In this document: positions 38,171 through 50,959 of the stretch, one piece after another
Layout of the letters: every line of letters begins with the position of its first letter
How positions within the stretch are numbered: position 1 is the first letter of the stretch
Source: Metopolophium dirhodum
Taxonomy: Eukaryota > Arthropoda > Insecta > Hemiptera > Aphididae
Assembly (NCBI RefSeq): GCF_019925205.1
Contig: NC_083562.1
Location: 2,914,001-2,978,000, forward strand
Direction: 5' to 3'
DNA: 64,000 bases
Made by a program: the position numbers and the translations under genes
The notes under the pieces: model-generated
The model's input: only the letters and a program-made list of their open reading frames with translations
Told to the model about the DNA's origin: nothing
The model's database searches: none

Positions 38171-38969
38171 TTGCATAGTACATTTCTTCAACATAAATCC
38201 AAAATTAATTACGATAACGATTGGAAACCAGTGTTTTATTGAAGAATAAACGTAAAAACCCGCAGTTATTTGGTATCACACGCTGAAAGATAATGGTCAT
38301 AATACTGTTGTAAACATTTTTTGTAATCTCCAACCTACACTCTATAGCAGTATAAATATGCGGGTGAATTACCTATATTATAAATTATTATTATAATCGA
38401 CGACTTTTACGATTTACGTCTTACCCGAAAACTCGACTCTAAACACTGTTACTGAACATTATTATAATGTCATGCGCACATTGCCGCTCGTAATTTGTGG
38501 AAAATGTTCAAATTTTACCACACACGCTCTATAATATAATATCATATCGATATCGCGGTGGTCGTTATAATATCAGATGTACCCATTTTTACACGTGCCT
38601 CACGTTTTATGAAAACTTCCAAGCCCAATGCGTATATGTTGCGCAGGTATATTATGCTGTTCTAGATTCATACATTTGTAAGTTATAAGTTACTATACTA
38701 CATTATTACGATAATTTGTAACTATTGGAAACGGTACCTATAAACTTTAAATGGAAATCAAATTTTCCAAAAACGTATACAAAGGTATAAGGTACATCAT
38801 ATCACGATATTGTAATATATTATGCATTAATGTAACTATATGTAATAATGGTTAATTAATTATAATTAAAGTTTATACTGGACGAGAATAATAATTATGG
38901 GTAAGAATATCTATCAAAATAAATAAAGCATGTTGTTAGCCCGTCGTCTGCAACAATCCACCTATACAT
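38171..38969. other. Intergenic, no gene recognised
   Basis: AT-rich sequence following the repeat R array. Short frames are open but have no domain signature. I see no element ends. Confidence 0.45.
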
Positions 38970-39590
38970 AATAAATTGATAAATCTTTATTATTAACCAT
39001 GGATGTCTGAGACTGGATTTTTCATATATATTAGAAAAGTTGAAAAGTTTGGTTGGGATTCGTTTGAAAAACTTGTAAGTGTTGATAAACGGATGTCGTG
39101 GTTAAAAAAAAATAAAGTTTACGAATATTTCGTCAGTGGATTTTTGCGTTTCTAAATGCAGCAGTTCAAAAAGCCTATTGGGGTTATTAATTATAAATGT
39201 AAACAATTTAGATCCCAAGTAACATATACAATTTGATATTTGATTTAACGCTCTTACGCCGTAAAATATATGCATAATAAATTAATAAATCTATATTATT
39301 AACCCTGGATGGCTGGATGCAGTCTGAGGCTGAATTTTTTCAAATATGTTAGAAAAGTTGAAAAGTTTGGTTGGAATTCGTTTGAAAAACTTGTAAGTGT
39401 TGATAAACGGATGTCGCGGTTAAAAAATAAATAAAGTTTACGAATATTTCGTCAGTGGATTTTTGCGTTCGAAATGCAGCAGTTCAAAAAGCCTATTATT
39501 ACTTATTAATTATAAAAGTAAACAATTTAGATTCCAAGTAACATAAAATTTGATATTTGATTTAACGCTCTCACGCCGTAAAATATATAA
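38970..39590. repeat. Two tandem copies of a ~306-bp unit
   Basis: ATAAATTGATAAATC at 38971 and ATAAATTAATAAATC at 39277 mark the phase. Both copies contain GTTGATAAACGGATGTCG and TTTCGTCAGTGGATTTTTGC and end with ACGCCGTAAAATATAT. They differ by small indels and substitutions. Noncoding. Confidence 0.85.
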
Positions 39591-42500
39591 TATTATTATG
39601 TTGTTACATTGGTTATTGCGTATAAACGGAACGACACGATATAATATAATATAATATATTATATACAACAGAACACATGCATCGTAAAATCGATATGATA
39701 TAATAACATTATACATTACATTTACGATTACCCGCGTGACACACACATACGTTTATTTTAGATACCTTTTGACGAAACTGCTTCGAGTGCACCATAATAA
39801 TATATATATATATGTTTTATGTGTGTAAGTGTGTGTCGTTTGTGTTTGTTTTGCAAAGACTCTGTAGACTTAAGTACGGCCGAATAGTTCTCTCTCACCC
39901 TTTCCCTCACCCTCTCTCTCACCCTCTCTCTCGCCCTCTCTCACACCCTCTCTCTCGCCCTCTCTCGCTCCGTCCCCATCATATACGCACACAATCCGCC
40001 TCACAAACGGCTCATAAGTTGTACGTCGCGGGAACGACCTTGGGGAAAGTTTTTTTCGGTTCATTTTTTCCCGTGGAGTTATTTTGTTGACCGTAAGCAT
40101 TTCCCCGTAGACGAGCGGGTCTACGCGTACGCATTTCGATATGCTAAATACGGGGACCCGTCCGCAAAGGACCGCCACCGCCCTAACGTAAGGTATAATA
40201 TTATAATAGGTATATCGACGCGCGGCGAATGATAAATCATACATTGTGCGGTTGTAAATTATTGCGAACGGCAATAAATCATTGTAGTTTACAAAAATAA
40301 CATATTACGTTATAAGTAGGTAGATGTACCTATACTATATAGCTGTGGCTGCCGATACGCGTCGGGTATCGCGTAGAAGACGCAGGTACCTATATTTGAC
40401 TTGGACATTTTGGTGATGTTTTTTCACCGACGACGGAGTCAACAATAATTAACGGCCGAAAATCGCGAATGTTCCGATCCGGGCTCAGGCTTGTGAAGAC
40501 CAAGGGCCGCATTGATTTGACGGTATGCATGCGAGAGCAAAAGTAACTAAATCAAAACGTCACTTCATATCGCATAATATACGTTCTGAAAATGATTTAT
40601 CATTTTAAAAAATCTACGGGGAAACAAAATAGTGCGTTTTAATCAATTACCAAATAATAGTAATTATTAACTTTTAAGACATTGTACAGTGTTCACGATC
40701 ATTATATGCGTTTATTTTTATTTTGGCGAACCCACTTCGACTTGGCCACCTGATTACACCCATATTATACCCATCATCCGTATCGTATACAATATAATAA
40801 TACTATGTTTCAACTTATAAATTATAATACATTTCGGTGTGGCGGTGCAGGTCATAGCAATCATGGCACACAAAACTTTTAAAAACCATATTATAAAATA
40901 AAATATAATATCACATTATCTACCTAAATAATAAAAAATTATACAAAACAATAAACTCCTCTCGTCACAAACGTGCAGTTTATCTCGTTCTCGGGTATAC
41001 TAGGTTTATGCCTCATGATGTGTATAGGACATGGACGATACGATAACCATGTGCCTATATATAAATATTATAAGTCTGAAGTCTAATCCCTTTAACCTGC
41101 GCGCCATATTTGTATATTAGCCGCACGTCAAGCATATTTTGGAATATAATATTTTATGATAGCTCTGTTTAGATTTTAGATATTTTTACGTCAACTTCGC
41201 CAATACCCTTACATAACATACTCAACACTCATGTATAGCGGGGTGTATTATTTAGGGGTGAGAGTAATGCCCCTAGATTTATTCCCCTCCACCTTGTCTC
41301 CGTGATCTACTTTTTACCGTAAATCATACACTTTTACAGTTTAACACGTTATTGATATTTTATTTACAATAAAATAACATTTAGTTTTCGTCTTCATTAC
41401 TTTTAAATAGATTACCCCATTTACCAACCCTCCCCTCTGTAAATCTTAAATACGCCACCGTTCCGTTTCATTAAGTCTGCAGTCCCACAAACAAAGCGTA
41501 TAAATTGAATAAAATACGTCTTCGATATAGGTATAGGTACGGTTAAAAGTATGTCGTCCAAGATCGGGTCGTCGCAGTCTGTTATTGCTGTAACAGTGGC
41601 GTTTAAAGCTTATCGTACACCATACAAGATTATTTCGGGTCTTATGGTTAGTTGAAATAATTGGATTTGTATTGAAATCCGCGTACGGTATGTAATAACT
41701 AGTAACTGGATGACTTTTACTGATTATTTTAATCATACATTATACATCAGAACACTCGTCAGCTCGGAAATAGTTCTTGCGTGTCTGTAAAAAAATGTCT
41801 TTATATATTATTATATTTCCAAGCGGTTTTAACACTTCGTTTGTATTATTTTTGATTATGAATCACACCGATATTTTAGAGTTTTTAAAGACAGTCCATA
41901 TTTTTGTATTTTCATATAACAGTGAGCAGAATGTTGGTCTGAAAAATATATTTATATGTATGAAATATCAAAATATATCCAAAATTGAAAGAACACTTGT
42001 TTTTATTCATATATAAGGCGTTTAGAGTTTATAATAATAATATGTGAGCGGAGTAAAAGTAAAACGCAACAGTTTTGATGGTCATATACCGCTCCACTCC
42101 TCTAGAACAGTTTAAAATGCTTACAAAAAATGAAAAAAAACTTAATCATACGTTTTCAGAAAAATATTTTGCGTCAGAGTACCTATACGAAACCTAAAAA
42201 TATGTGTCTTTTGGTCTTTAAATAAAGAGAAAATAAGCAGTACACATGCGGTAATTGGTATGGTAGTAAAACTATAAGTGTTGGAATAACTTCAAAGTAT
42301 ACACGACGTGGCACCACGGCCACGTATTTCTTTTTCACAAAAGCAAGACGAAAATTGACGTGAGATAATGAGTGCAACGTGTTAAAATAATCCCACCGTG
42401 TATATAATATTTATACATAGTAGTGTGTATATATAACCAGCTGCCGCACCACAGCACAGCACACTTTGTAAATTAATCATTGTGCTTAATAAAAAATGTA

Positions 42501-42989
42501 AGTCTTCGTAGTTGGTGTAATAACCTCGGTGGAAATATAAATACGCTTAGGAAAAACGGGACAAACAGGGAGACGTTTTATTTTAAAAAAAAAAAGTATT
42601 TTTTCCAATAATATTAGCGTATAATATATCCGAATATCGTATTCATAATAATATTTAGGCGCAATTATTATAGACCAATTATTTGATTCATTAGATGTGC
42701 ACAAATTGTAAATGATTCCCAGACCAGCCAAGACCCTCCACACTGTATATAATAATATATTAACAATAATTTCAAATGTATATTGATGTACATTTTAATA
42801 TGAATGAAACACACAGCTTTATCGCAACTTGATAAAATACGATTGTCGCAACTATTTTACCACGATTTTTCTGTCCATAAAATTATATTTCTTTAAATCA
42901 CTGCTATAGATCGAGACCACGTGGTCCACTCTCTCGATTGCCCAAATCAATCATTACAATTATTTCTGTTCAGTCGTGGACTTTTTTAA
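39591..42989. other. Intergenic with a CTCTC minisatellite, no gene recognised
   Basis: A pyrimidine-rich minisatellite of CCCTCTCTC units lies at about 39890-39975; it creates an arginine/glutamate-rich antisense frame that is not a gene. The GC-richer patch at 40020-40180 has no exon I can support. The remainder is AT-rich. Confidence 0.5.
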
Positions 42990-44150
42990 CCTGGCTGATT
43001 TGAACTAGGAGTAGAACAACTTGAAAATGAATGACCTCTAGGTTATAGACAGTTAATTTAAATTAATTTAAATTATTTTATAGTTTTTTTTGTTAAAATA
43101 TTATCCATATATGTAGGTACCATAGGCTTATTATTTCTTTAATATAATAATTCATTAATTAAAAATTATTATAGAATATATAGGTAACGGATGATATTGG
43201 TAGACGGTAGTAATACTTAAATTGAAATAATTCATAAAAAAAAAAACCATAAACATTTTTCGAACAACACAATTTAACGGTTTGTTCGAGTTGTAACAAA
43301 TTATAAACAAGAAAACAATGTGGACGCGCTTGCATTCATAGGCATTCGCCTGCTGCTTCCTGCCACGGATAAAGGAAATCGTCGTTACACTGTGTTGAGC
43401 AAAAGTTTTATCGTCGCAGTCCCTCGTGCACCCGTCGCCTATACTTTCACCAACGATCGTATTACGAATTTATTGATAATAATAATATTATGTCGTATTA
43501 TGTGCCGTGAAGAAGATTTGCAGTGCCATTTGCTGCAGCGACCGTTTTTTCGGTATTGTAGTACCGATTTTTTAATCGGGTTGATTTGAACTAGAAGCAG
43601 AACAGCTTGAAACTGTAAGACCTATAGCCTATATAGACAGTTAATTTAATTTAAATTATTTTATGGTTTTTTTAAAAATACCTATAGGTGTATAGGTAGG
43701 TACCATACTATAGCATATAGGCTTATTATTTCTTTAATATTAATAAATAATAATTTATTTTAGAATATAGGTAACAGATAATATTGGTAGACTGTAGTAA
43801 TAAATAAATTGAAATAATTCATAAAAAAAAAAAAAACCATAAACATTTTTCGAACAACACAATTTAACGGTTTGCTCGAGTTGTAACAAATTATAAACAA
43901 GAAAACAATGCGGACGCGCTTGCATTCATAGGCATTCGGCCTGCTGCTTCCTGCCACGGATAAAGGAAAACGTCGTTACACTGTGACGAGCAAAAGTTTT
44001 ATCGTCGAAGTCCCTCGTGCACCCGTCGCCTATACTTTCGCCAACGATCGTATTACGAATTTATTGTTGATAATAATATATTATATCGTATCATGTGTGC
44101 TTTGAAGAAGATCTGCTGCAGTGCCATTTGCTGCAGTGACCGTTTTTTCC
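42990..44150. repeat. Tandem duplication of a ~590-bp unit
   Basis: Phase points TGATTTGAACTAG (42996 and 43582) and CTGCAGNGACCGTTTTTTC (43532 and 44131) give a period of 586-599. Each copy contains GGACGCGCTTGCATTCATAG and CAACGATCGTATTACGAAT. The first copy has an 89-codon frame (43320-43589) that is not kept in the second, arguing against coding. Confidence 0.85.
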
Positions 44151-45890
44151 ACGTTATAAAATTATTATTATTATTATGCGTCGTTGTCGCAATATAATAA
44201 AATACGTACCTCTATACATAGATGTCGGTCGTCTGTGCCGTGACGGAAATGTATCGAATAAGAAAAATCTTGAAGCGCTTTCGCACCCTTTTAGTTCACA
44301 AAAAAAAAAAAAAACGGAAACAATAAACACGGACAAAGGTACGGTATTAGATTAATCACCGAGGTTCACTCGCTGTTACTAAAGTCCTAAAACTTGTGCG
44401 TGTGTGTGAGTTGGGGGAGGGGGGGGGATTAAATAACAAAGGAATGTAAAAGAAGAAAAAAAAATCGTGATACAATTAAACTTATTATACGTGAAATACT
44501 GGAGTCAAATTATTTACTTTTAGCGAAAATGTCAAATCCGTACGAACCTATTTAATGGTTTTAAAATGTAAAAAAAAAGTAATAATAATAATAATCAAGA
44601 TCAGACCCCAAGTCCGAAACGCACGGTCGCGCGGTTGGTGGGACGAGGATAACATTATCGACTCCGTTTGATGTTTTTTTTTTTAGAGGCATAGTGTGAT
44701 ATTATATTATGATATTACTCATTTATTTAGTCCTTGATAAATATTATCGGTGTGTTAACAGAAAATACGTATACATGCGATATTCTGATGTGCATATAGG
44801 CGCGTTGTAGGGTTGTATAGGACACTTTTTACGGTCAAGTGGAAAAAATTGAAAACCGTGGACAGCAGCTTGTAGGTAATATTTCAAGTAGTAACAACAG
44901 AAAAAATGGCGGAAAGTTTGTACTGTTTCGGTTAGAAAAAAATGTATACATTTTACATAATTTTGTTATCACAAAATACAGGCAGTCTATTTTAGTAAAC
45001 AGAAATAAAGAACAATAATAATTTCGTGCTATGTACCTATGTAGGTACACTTTATAGGCTTCGTGAATTTTTGAAACATTCACTGTCAATATTATTGTAT
45101 ACCTAAGTCATATATAAATTCAAAGGTTAAATATACGGCAAATTATTTCAAGTATATTTGTGTACTTGAAATTGTAAAATCTTTGTGCCGTGATTTTTTT
45201 TGTGTATTTCTGTTTTTTTTCGAGTGACTGGCACATTCATCTAATTCAGGTTCGTAGTTGATTTTAAACACTTCCAACGAATATTTAAATTATTTATTCT
45301 CAAAATTATATATTCATACCCATTTTTATAAATTTTTAGATTTTAACTTCGTGCTTAGTTCACAGTGTATAAGTATAATACAGGTTATGTTCTACGTTCT
45401 ACTGTCAAATTTCAACAAACTCATACTGATGGTGATCACGATTGTGAGCTACCTAACGTTGCGATCTAAAGTCTTGAACAATTTATTTTATCTTATCTTG
45501 TAAAATATAATTCCCGGTTTATTCCAACCGTACAAAGTGTCCGCTATTGATTTTTACCAATTTATTTTCAGAGTATACAAAGTGTCCACGGTATGCAAAT
45601 CAAACAATAGACAGAACAAAGAGCCCGTGTCCACATAGGCAAGTTTGTTAATATATACATAAAAACAATATTGATTGTTAACTTGGCTCAACATGAATTT
45701 GTTAAATAGTACTTTATCATAATACTATACTCAATTTAAAAAAAATTTCCAAAATATCAGGGAAGGTTAATCCTCTAGCTTGCCCCGCTCCAATCACCTA
45801 CGGTAATATGTAATAAATTCACGAATATACTAAAAATAAATTATAATAATAATACACTTGTACCGTTTTATATTGGTATATCGGGTATTT
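44151..45890. other. Intergenic, no gene recognised
   Basis: ATT arrays, homopolymers and short frames only. A hydrophobic open segment at about 45378-45503 (from MFYVLLSNF) follows a CAG acceptor-like site but has no further support. Confidence 0.45.
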
Positions 45891-45942
45891 TATTTTCAAA
45901 TACCGCTTGAACGGTATAGTGTAATACCGTAATACCGAAGTA

Positions 45943-46175
45943 TCAACATGTCCGTGAAGTTGGCACCCCCACTTTCAGATATCAACTTCAAACTAGCACT
46001 AATATTTTGCAACTGATTTGCAACACCAATTTTGAAATTTGCAACTTCCCCCATCCACCGGAAAATCCAATTTCCCGATGGTAGTACCATCAATTACCAC
46101 AGGCATTTTTTAAAAGTTATTTTTATTTATCAATGTTATAAATTATTAATCAATAATACCTAACTCGAAAATAAT
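45943..46175 (+). repeat. Left arm of a long inverted repeat
   Basis: This segment recurs in reverse complement at about 50540-50775. Shared landmarks are GATGGTAGTACCATCAATTA, GGCACCCCCACTTT and AACTCGAAAATAATG. A second, partial direct copy of its right end follows at about 46237-46320. The arms enclose about 4.4 kb, including a split repeat R and the gene at 47946. Confidence 0.85.
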
Positions 46176-46664
46176 GTTTAATACCTAGGTACTGATTTAT
46201 AAAATATAATATAATTCATAAAAGTTATAAAAAAAAATCAATTTGCCATCAAATAGTACCAACAATAACCACGGGCATTTTTTTAAAATTATTTTTATTC
46301 ATTAATGTTATAAATTATTTTTGAGTTGTTAATGATTAGTGAATGCAACTAATAAAAATGATGACCAGTCAAATTCATTTTTTTTATAACTTTTTTAATT
46401 TATATTTATTAAAAATTATAAATAATTTATTTATTACAAAAATTAATAAAAACTATGTATATTATAAAAATTATTCATAATAATGATTAATAATTACGAT
46501 TAATAAAAATAATAAAAACAATTAATACAAATGTTAGATATATTATAAATAAAATCAATCAATTAAAAAAACAAATAAAACTTTAATAAAACATGTTTGA
46601 GAAAAATTATTTTATAAAAAAATGTAAAAAATGTTTTAAAAATTCCATAATATTTAAAAAAAAA

Positions 46665-47060
46665 AGGTGGGCAAGTGGGTGTCGCTCTGCTGTACAGTAG
46701 GTTACAAGTGGGTCACTGTAATGGATGGTGTTAAATTTGAATTCAATGATATTTATATAGTATCATTGTATAAGAAAAACGATTCTGAGCGAAGACAGTC
46801 AGTCAGCCTATGGTATATTGATATTACTAAGTATATTTGATGATATTATTGTGAATAAAGTAATTTATATATAACCTATTTACGTGGAACCTTGTTTTAA
46901 ATTACCAATCCTTAGCTATAAAAGCTGAACATTTTATAAATTTTTAACTATAAAATAGTTGTCAAAATATGAACTTTAAATACTTATAAAAACAAATTGT
47001 GCCTATATATTTTTAAACTGCTTTTGTAACAATATACCAGGAGCCTTATTTTTGATTATA
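46665..47060 (+). repeat. Repeat R, 5' fragment
   Basis: Begins GTGGGCAAGTGGGTGTCGCT, includes GATTCTGAGCGAAGAC and the TTTACGTGGAACC block, and breaks off after CAGGAGCCTTA. The 3' part of the same repeat resumes in the same orientation at about 50200, so this copy appears interrupted. Confidence 0.75.
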
Positions 47061-47945
47061 ATATAATCATAAACTTCTATTAAATATGCTGTCAATCGTT
47101 ATGAAGACTTACTTGCTGTTAGATCCAGAAGGACTGTAAGAACTAAAAAGTCTAGAACGATGATTCAAACTCCGCTTCTAAATTTTGGACATTTTCAGAA
47201 TCGGATTATGAATTATGATTAAATATATGATTATAAATTATGACTAATATTGCGCATCAGTTGTTACATCATCCGATGTATAACATATTATTAAAGGATT
47301 TGTTAACTATGCATCATTATGAATATTGTACAGTTTATAATAAGCATTCATACATATGCGTAGCCCATGTATATGTGATTTGATTTTATCGTTTCTATTT
47401 CACAGAGAAAGAAGAAAAATTCAAATTTTGGTTAATCTATTAAATAATATTAATATTTTGGCCGGGTTTTTATGAAAATATCCCACTGTGCACCGCAACT
47501 CCGCATAATCCTTCAAAACAGAAAAATATTTAGATTTGTATATTCTAATTTTCTTTGGTCATAAATATCTAGTATTATTTTCCAAATTCACAAATCATAG
47601 ATTTTAATTAAATAATAAAAAAAACTTTTAGTTTTGTATTCTTCATCAGTATAACTAAAAAAAACAAAATTTTAACAAATAATTATTATTCCCTTTTAAT
47701 AATATGTTAATAAATCTAGAAACTTTCAGATTTACACAAACAACAAAAATCTCGTTGCCATGTACATGAATGTTTGAAAAATCTACAATTCGTATCTGTG
47801 TCACATAGTTACCACTTGTCAATATTCATTTCTTGTCTTCATTACGAATTATTTTTCATTCCTGCGGTCAGCAATTAGTTAAAACGTTTTTTCCGTATAA
47901 TTTATTAATTTATTTATTACTCTGCCTATATATTATCAGATAAAT

Positions 47946-48629
47946 ATGTCCGATATCAACATCACATCCTGCAAGAGTGAAATGATGCAGCTGATTTTCG
48001 CTGATTTACGAAACAACATACCAAAACCTTTGGCTGAAAGCTGCAGGGATATGAACAGTTTACGGGTCCATAAAAGATATGCATCTTTGCCTAATATGGC
48101 CGTAATGGGTAAAATTTCCTCAGCCAAATCGACAGAGGTTGGGTGGCGATCAACGCCAAATCTAAAGTCTCGGCAGGTCACCAGCGATATGCAGAGACCG
48201 GAATCGTCGGGAAATCTTGATTCCAGGTGTTTGCTATAAGGCAGGCTGTGTGTATCTACACCAAATATTCCCGTGTGTCTAAATTCAACTGGCGAGAAAC
48301 CTGCAGATATGGGGTGGCGATCAACGCTAAATCTTAAGTTTCGGCAGGTTACCAGCGATATGCAGAGACCGGAATCGTCGGGAAATCGTGATTCCAAGTG
48401 TTTGCTGGATGGCAGGCTGTGTATATCTACGACGAATATTCCCGAGCGTTCAAATTTAGCTGGTGATGATCCAGAGTTGCAGATTTTGAATACGACGCAA
48501 AACACGGATGGAGGGTCTGTAACCGTGGTCAAACACAGACGTTCACGTCGTTCGTTTTGGCGTTGGACGAAGAAATTCGTCAGGCGGTTGTTTTGCTGTT
48601 GTGGTTCTATTGACATGATAGACCAGTAA
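47946..48629 (+). CDS. Unrecognised gene with 57-residue internal tandem repeat; one in-frame stop
   Basis: From an ATG just after an acceptor-like TATTATCAG, one frame runs 227 codons to TAA, broken once by TAA at codon 98. The flanking frame is the same, and the matching place in the second repeat is GAT. Residues 44-99 and 100-156 are tandem repeats, with a third partial unit from 157. Both full units share GWRST-NLK, RQVTSDMQRPESSGN and CLL. The last 35 residues are basic and Trp-rich, then triple cysteine (RSRRSFWRWTKKFVRRLFCC), suggesting a membrane-associated, perhaps palmitoylated tail. Base composition is clearly more GC-rich than the surroundings. Function unknown. The opposite strand is also open over the whole block, so strand assignment is not certain. 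The stop may mean a pseudogene, readthrough or an error. Confidence 0.45.
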
Positions 48630-48690
48630 ATGTATATTATAGAGTTTAAAAGGTTTTTAAACGCCCCCTCCCCTCCCACTGTTATCTCAC

Positions 48691-48899
48691 TCCCATGTTC
48701 GCTGGTACTATTGTGTCCAGCCAGGATTCTGAAACCGTTTATCGTGTCCTCCATTATCGTTTGTACTAAGTTAGTGTAGGTTTGCCTCTCGTATTTCATG
48801 CACTGTACGTATGTACTACCGTCGGCTCTTTGCCACCTGTTATGTGCCGTTTCGCGGTCGTATGTCTTAGAGCATATACCTTCTAACTTTATTTTTGCG
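48691..48899 (-). CDS. Candidate internal exon, unknown protein
   Basis: On the minus strand an acceptor (CATTATTTCAG, 48900-48902) is followed by a 209-base open segment, and then by GGGA with donor GTGAGA at 48690. The frame reads AKIKLEGICSKTYDRE... and ends near GHNSTSEHG, a normal soluble-protein composition with polar, charged residues. The GC content is far above the flanks. It ends about 60 bases from the stop of the plus-strand gene, giving a tail-to-tail layout. Alternatively the minus frame continues without a stop to 47936, about 320 codons in all. No partner exons were found. Confidence 0.35.
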
Positions 48900-48957
48900 C
48901 TGAAATAATGTCATATTGTATATTGTATATTTGTATTTGCATATTCTGTGGTAATAA

Positions 48958-49055
48958 TTTAATAATGTAATAATGTAATAACAATGTAATAACGTATTAA
49001 TGTATTAATGTAATAACAATGTAATAATGTAATAAAAATGTAATAATGTAATACG
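48958..49055. repeat. AATGTAATA-type minisatellite
   Basis: About ten degenerate copies of a 9-12 base unit TAATGTAATAA/CAATGTAATAA. It produces a Tyr/Ile/Leu-rich antisense frame that is not a gene. Confidence 0.85.
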
Positions 49056-50199
49056 CCGTTCGTGTCGTAGATCCATATTCTGTAGACATACATTCGGTTT
49101 TTTTTCAACCAGTGAAAAAATTTCACGAGGAACATTTGTATTGAATTCTCAAGTTTTTGACCAAAGAACAAAAATTGTTATCAACAGGGTACATAGAAAA
49201 AAAATCAAAACCTCTGCGATATCACGCCAAGAGTTATGATAAAAAACATTTTAAGACCCATTATAATAATATTATAATAGGTAATAATATGTATTATTAA
49301 TAAAAATAAAATATTTTTATAACTGGTTTCATTGAACGAGTATAGGCCAAAATATCTTATATTATATATGAAAATTGGATATCAACTATTAATTTTAACG
49401 TAAGACAGTTATGTAGGGTTGCATAAACAATTTGTTAAATTTAATGGTTCACTTTCAATATAAATGGTTTGCTAGCTTTCCTTGGTTAGTGTATATTCTG
49501 ATATACTTAGACAATGAAGCGTTTTGTATATTTTGTGTAGCATTTCAACAAATTATGCTGGAATGAATACCTAACCAAACATCAATAAATAAGAGCTACT
49601 TAATAACACCTGAAGAAAGAATTGATGAACTGCAAAAGAAAAAGATGTTTAATTACATTTTTTAAGCGAAACATCTTATGGCGCGGTACGGTAGTGTGAG
49701 ACCGACTAATGGCGTGGCGACACACCGCTCGTGGCTAGCCAATCCGTTCAATCCACCTCAGCTCAGCGATCTCCTCTTACCCACCCACTGCTTCACATGT
49801 GTCTATTTATATACAGTGTTGTTTTGAGCGAAGCGTTGACATTTTACATGTTAACTGCTAGTTTTTTTCTATTCTATTGAAATATGAGTGACAATTAGAA
49901 CCCATCAGCTTGGCAAGGGCGGGAGCCGGGAAATGAGCTATTTCGCGGGCGGCGTGTGATCTTTTGTCACGTTCATCGATCACGGCAAAGGTAATCCAGG
50001 GATCTATGCAGCAACCAGACTATTCTACGAAAACAATTTCATGAAAGAAACGATTTGGTTTTATGTATTTTAAGCGTCATGCGTTATAATATGAATATAT
50101 ATTAAATAAGATGTAACCAAAAGCTTATGTTTTGTAAAGACCGTGGAAGGTTTTTGTAAGGACCGTGTTATAGATTTCAGTCTCTGGTTAGGTTACCAA

Positions 50200-50527
50200 A
50201 ATCGATTTTATCGACAACAAATGTTACAACAAATGTTGTAAAAATATGAATTTCAAACGCTCATAAAAATTTAATTTGACTTTCTTGTAGACATTTTTTT
50301 TTTGATAAAGGTAGACAAACTTATGGATAATCTTGTATTACATTTTCAAATCTTAGATTTCAAAAGAAAAATTTTTATAAATTCTCAACTCAAAATAATT
50401 TGGTAATTTTCGTGATTTTTCAGTATTTTGTCAAGATTTGAACTTTAAATCCTTATAATTAAAAACTGTGACTAAGGATTTTTATTTTTTTTCATCTGCC
50501 TTTGAAACAATAACCTAGGAGCCTTTT
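50200..50527 (+). repeat. Repeat R, 3' fragment
   Basis: Matches the interior of the array at about 35868-37060 (AAATGTTGTAAAAATAT, GATAAAGGTAGACAAACTTA, AACTGTGACTAAGGATTTTT, ending CCTAGGAGCCTT). It has the same orientation as the 5' fragment at 46665, with about 3.1 kb of unrelated sequence between them. Confidence 0.75.
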
Positions 50528-50539
50528 TATTATATAACA

Positions 50540-50775
50540 TTATTTTCGAGTTAGGTATTATTGATTAATAATTTATAACATTGATAAAAAAAAATGTCTT
50601 TTAAAAATGCCCGTGGTAATTGATGGTACTACCATCGGGAAATCGGATTTTCCGGTGAATGGGGGAAGTCGCAAATTTCAAAATTGTTGTTGGAAATTGT
50701 TGCAAATCAGTTGCAAAATATTGGCGCTGGTTTGAAGTCGATATCTCAAAGTGGGGGTGCCAACTTCACGGATGT
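50540..50775 (-). repeat. Right arm of a long inverted repeat
   Basis: Reverse complement of the left arm at 45943-46175. Landmarks are CATTATTTTCGAGTTAGG, TAATTGATGGTACTACCATC and AAAGTGGGGGTGCCAACTT. Substitutions and small indels show it is not very recent. Sequence outward of the arm is rich in TACCGG/ATACC motifs, as is sequence outward of the left arm. Confidence 0.85.
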
Positions 50776-50959
50776 AGTATCAACGTACCTTTCAATAGCG
50801 AAGTAATACCATATTGGTTGACGACGTTGATGGTTCTTTGGTTTACTGGTACCATCAACCATATCAAGGATTTTCGTATTCTAGTATCATGGTTTTCCTG
50901 TATGTACCGGTATTAGGGAATACCTACCGTTCCATACCACCATACCTGCAGTACCGATT

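Noticed and set aside
38037..38249. 70-codon Lys-rich frame
   Set aside because: Arises from the A-rich tail of repeat R.
39870..40274. 134-codon minus-strand frame rich in Glu, Gly and Arg
   Set aside because: The C-terminal third is the CCCTCTCTC minisatellite read backwards; the rest has no support.
47946..47960. The MSDIN start resembling fungal cyclic-peptide precursors
   Set aside because: Five-residue coincidence; the rest of the protein, its length and the animal genome context are unrelated.
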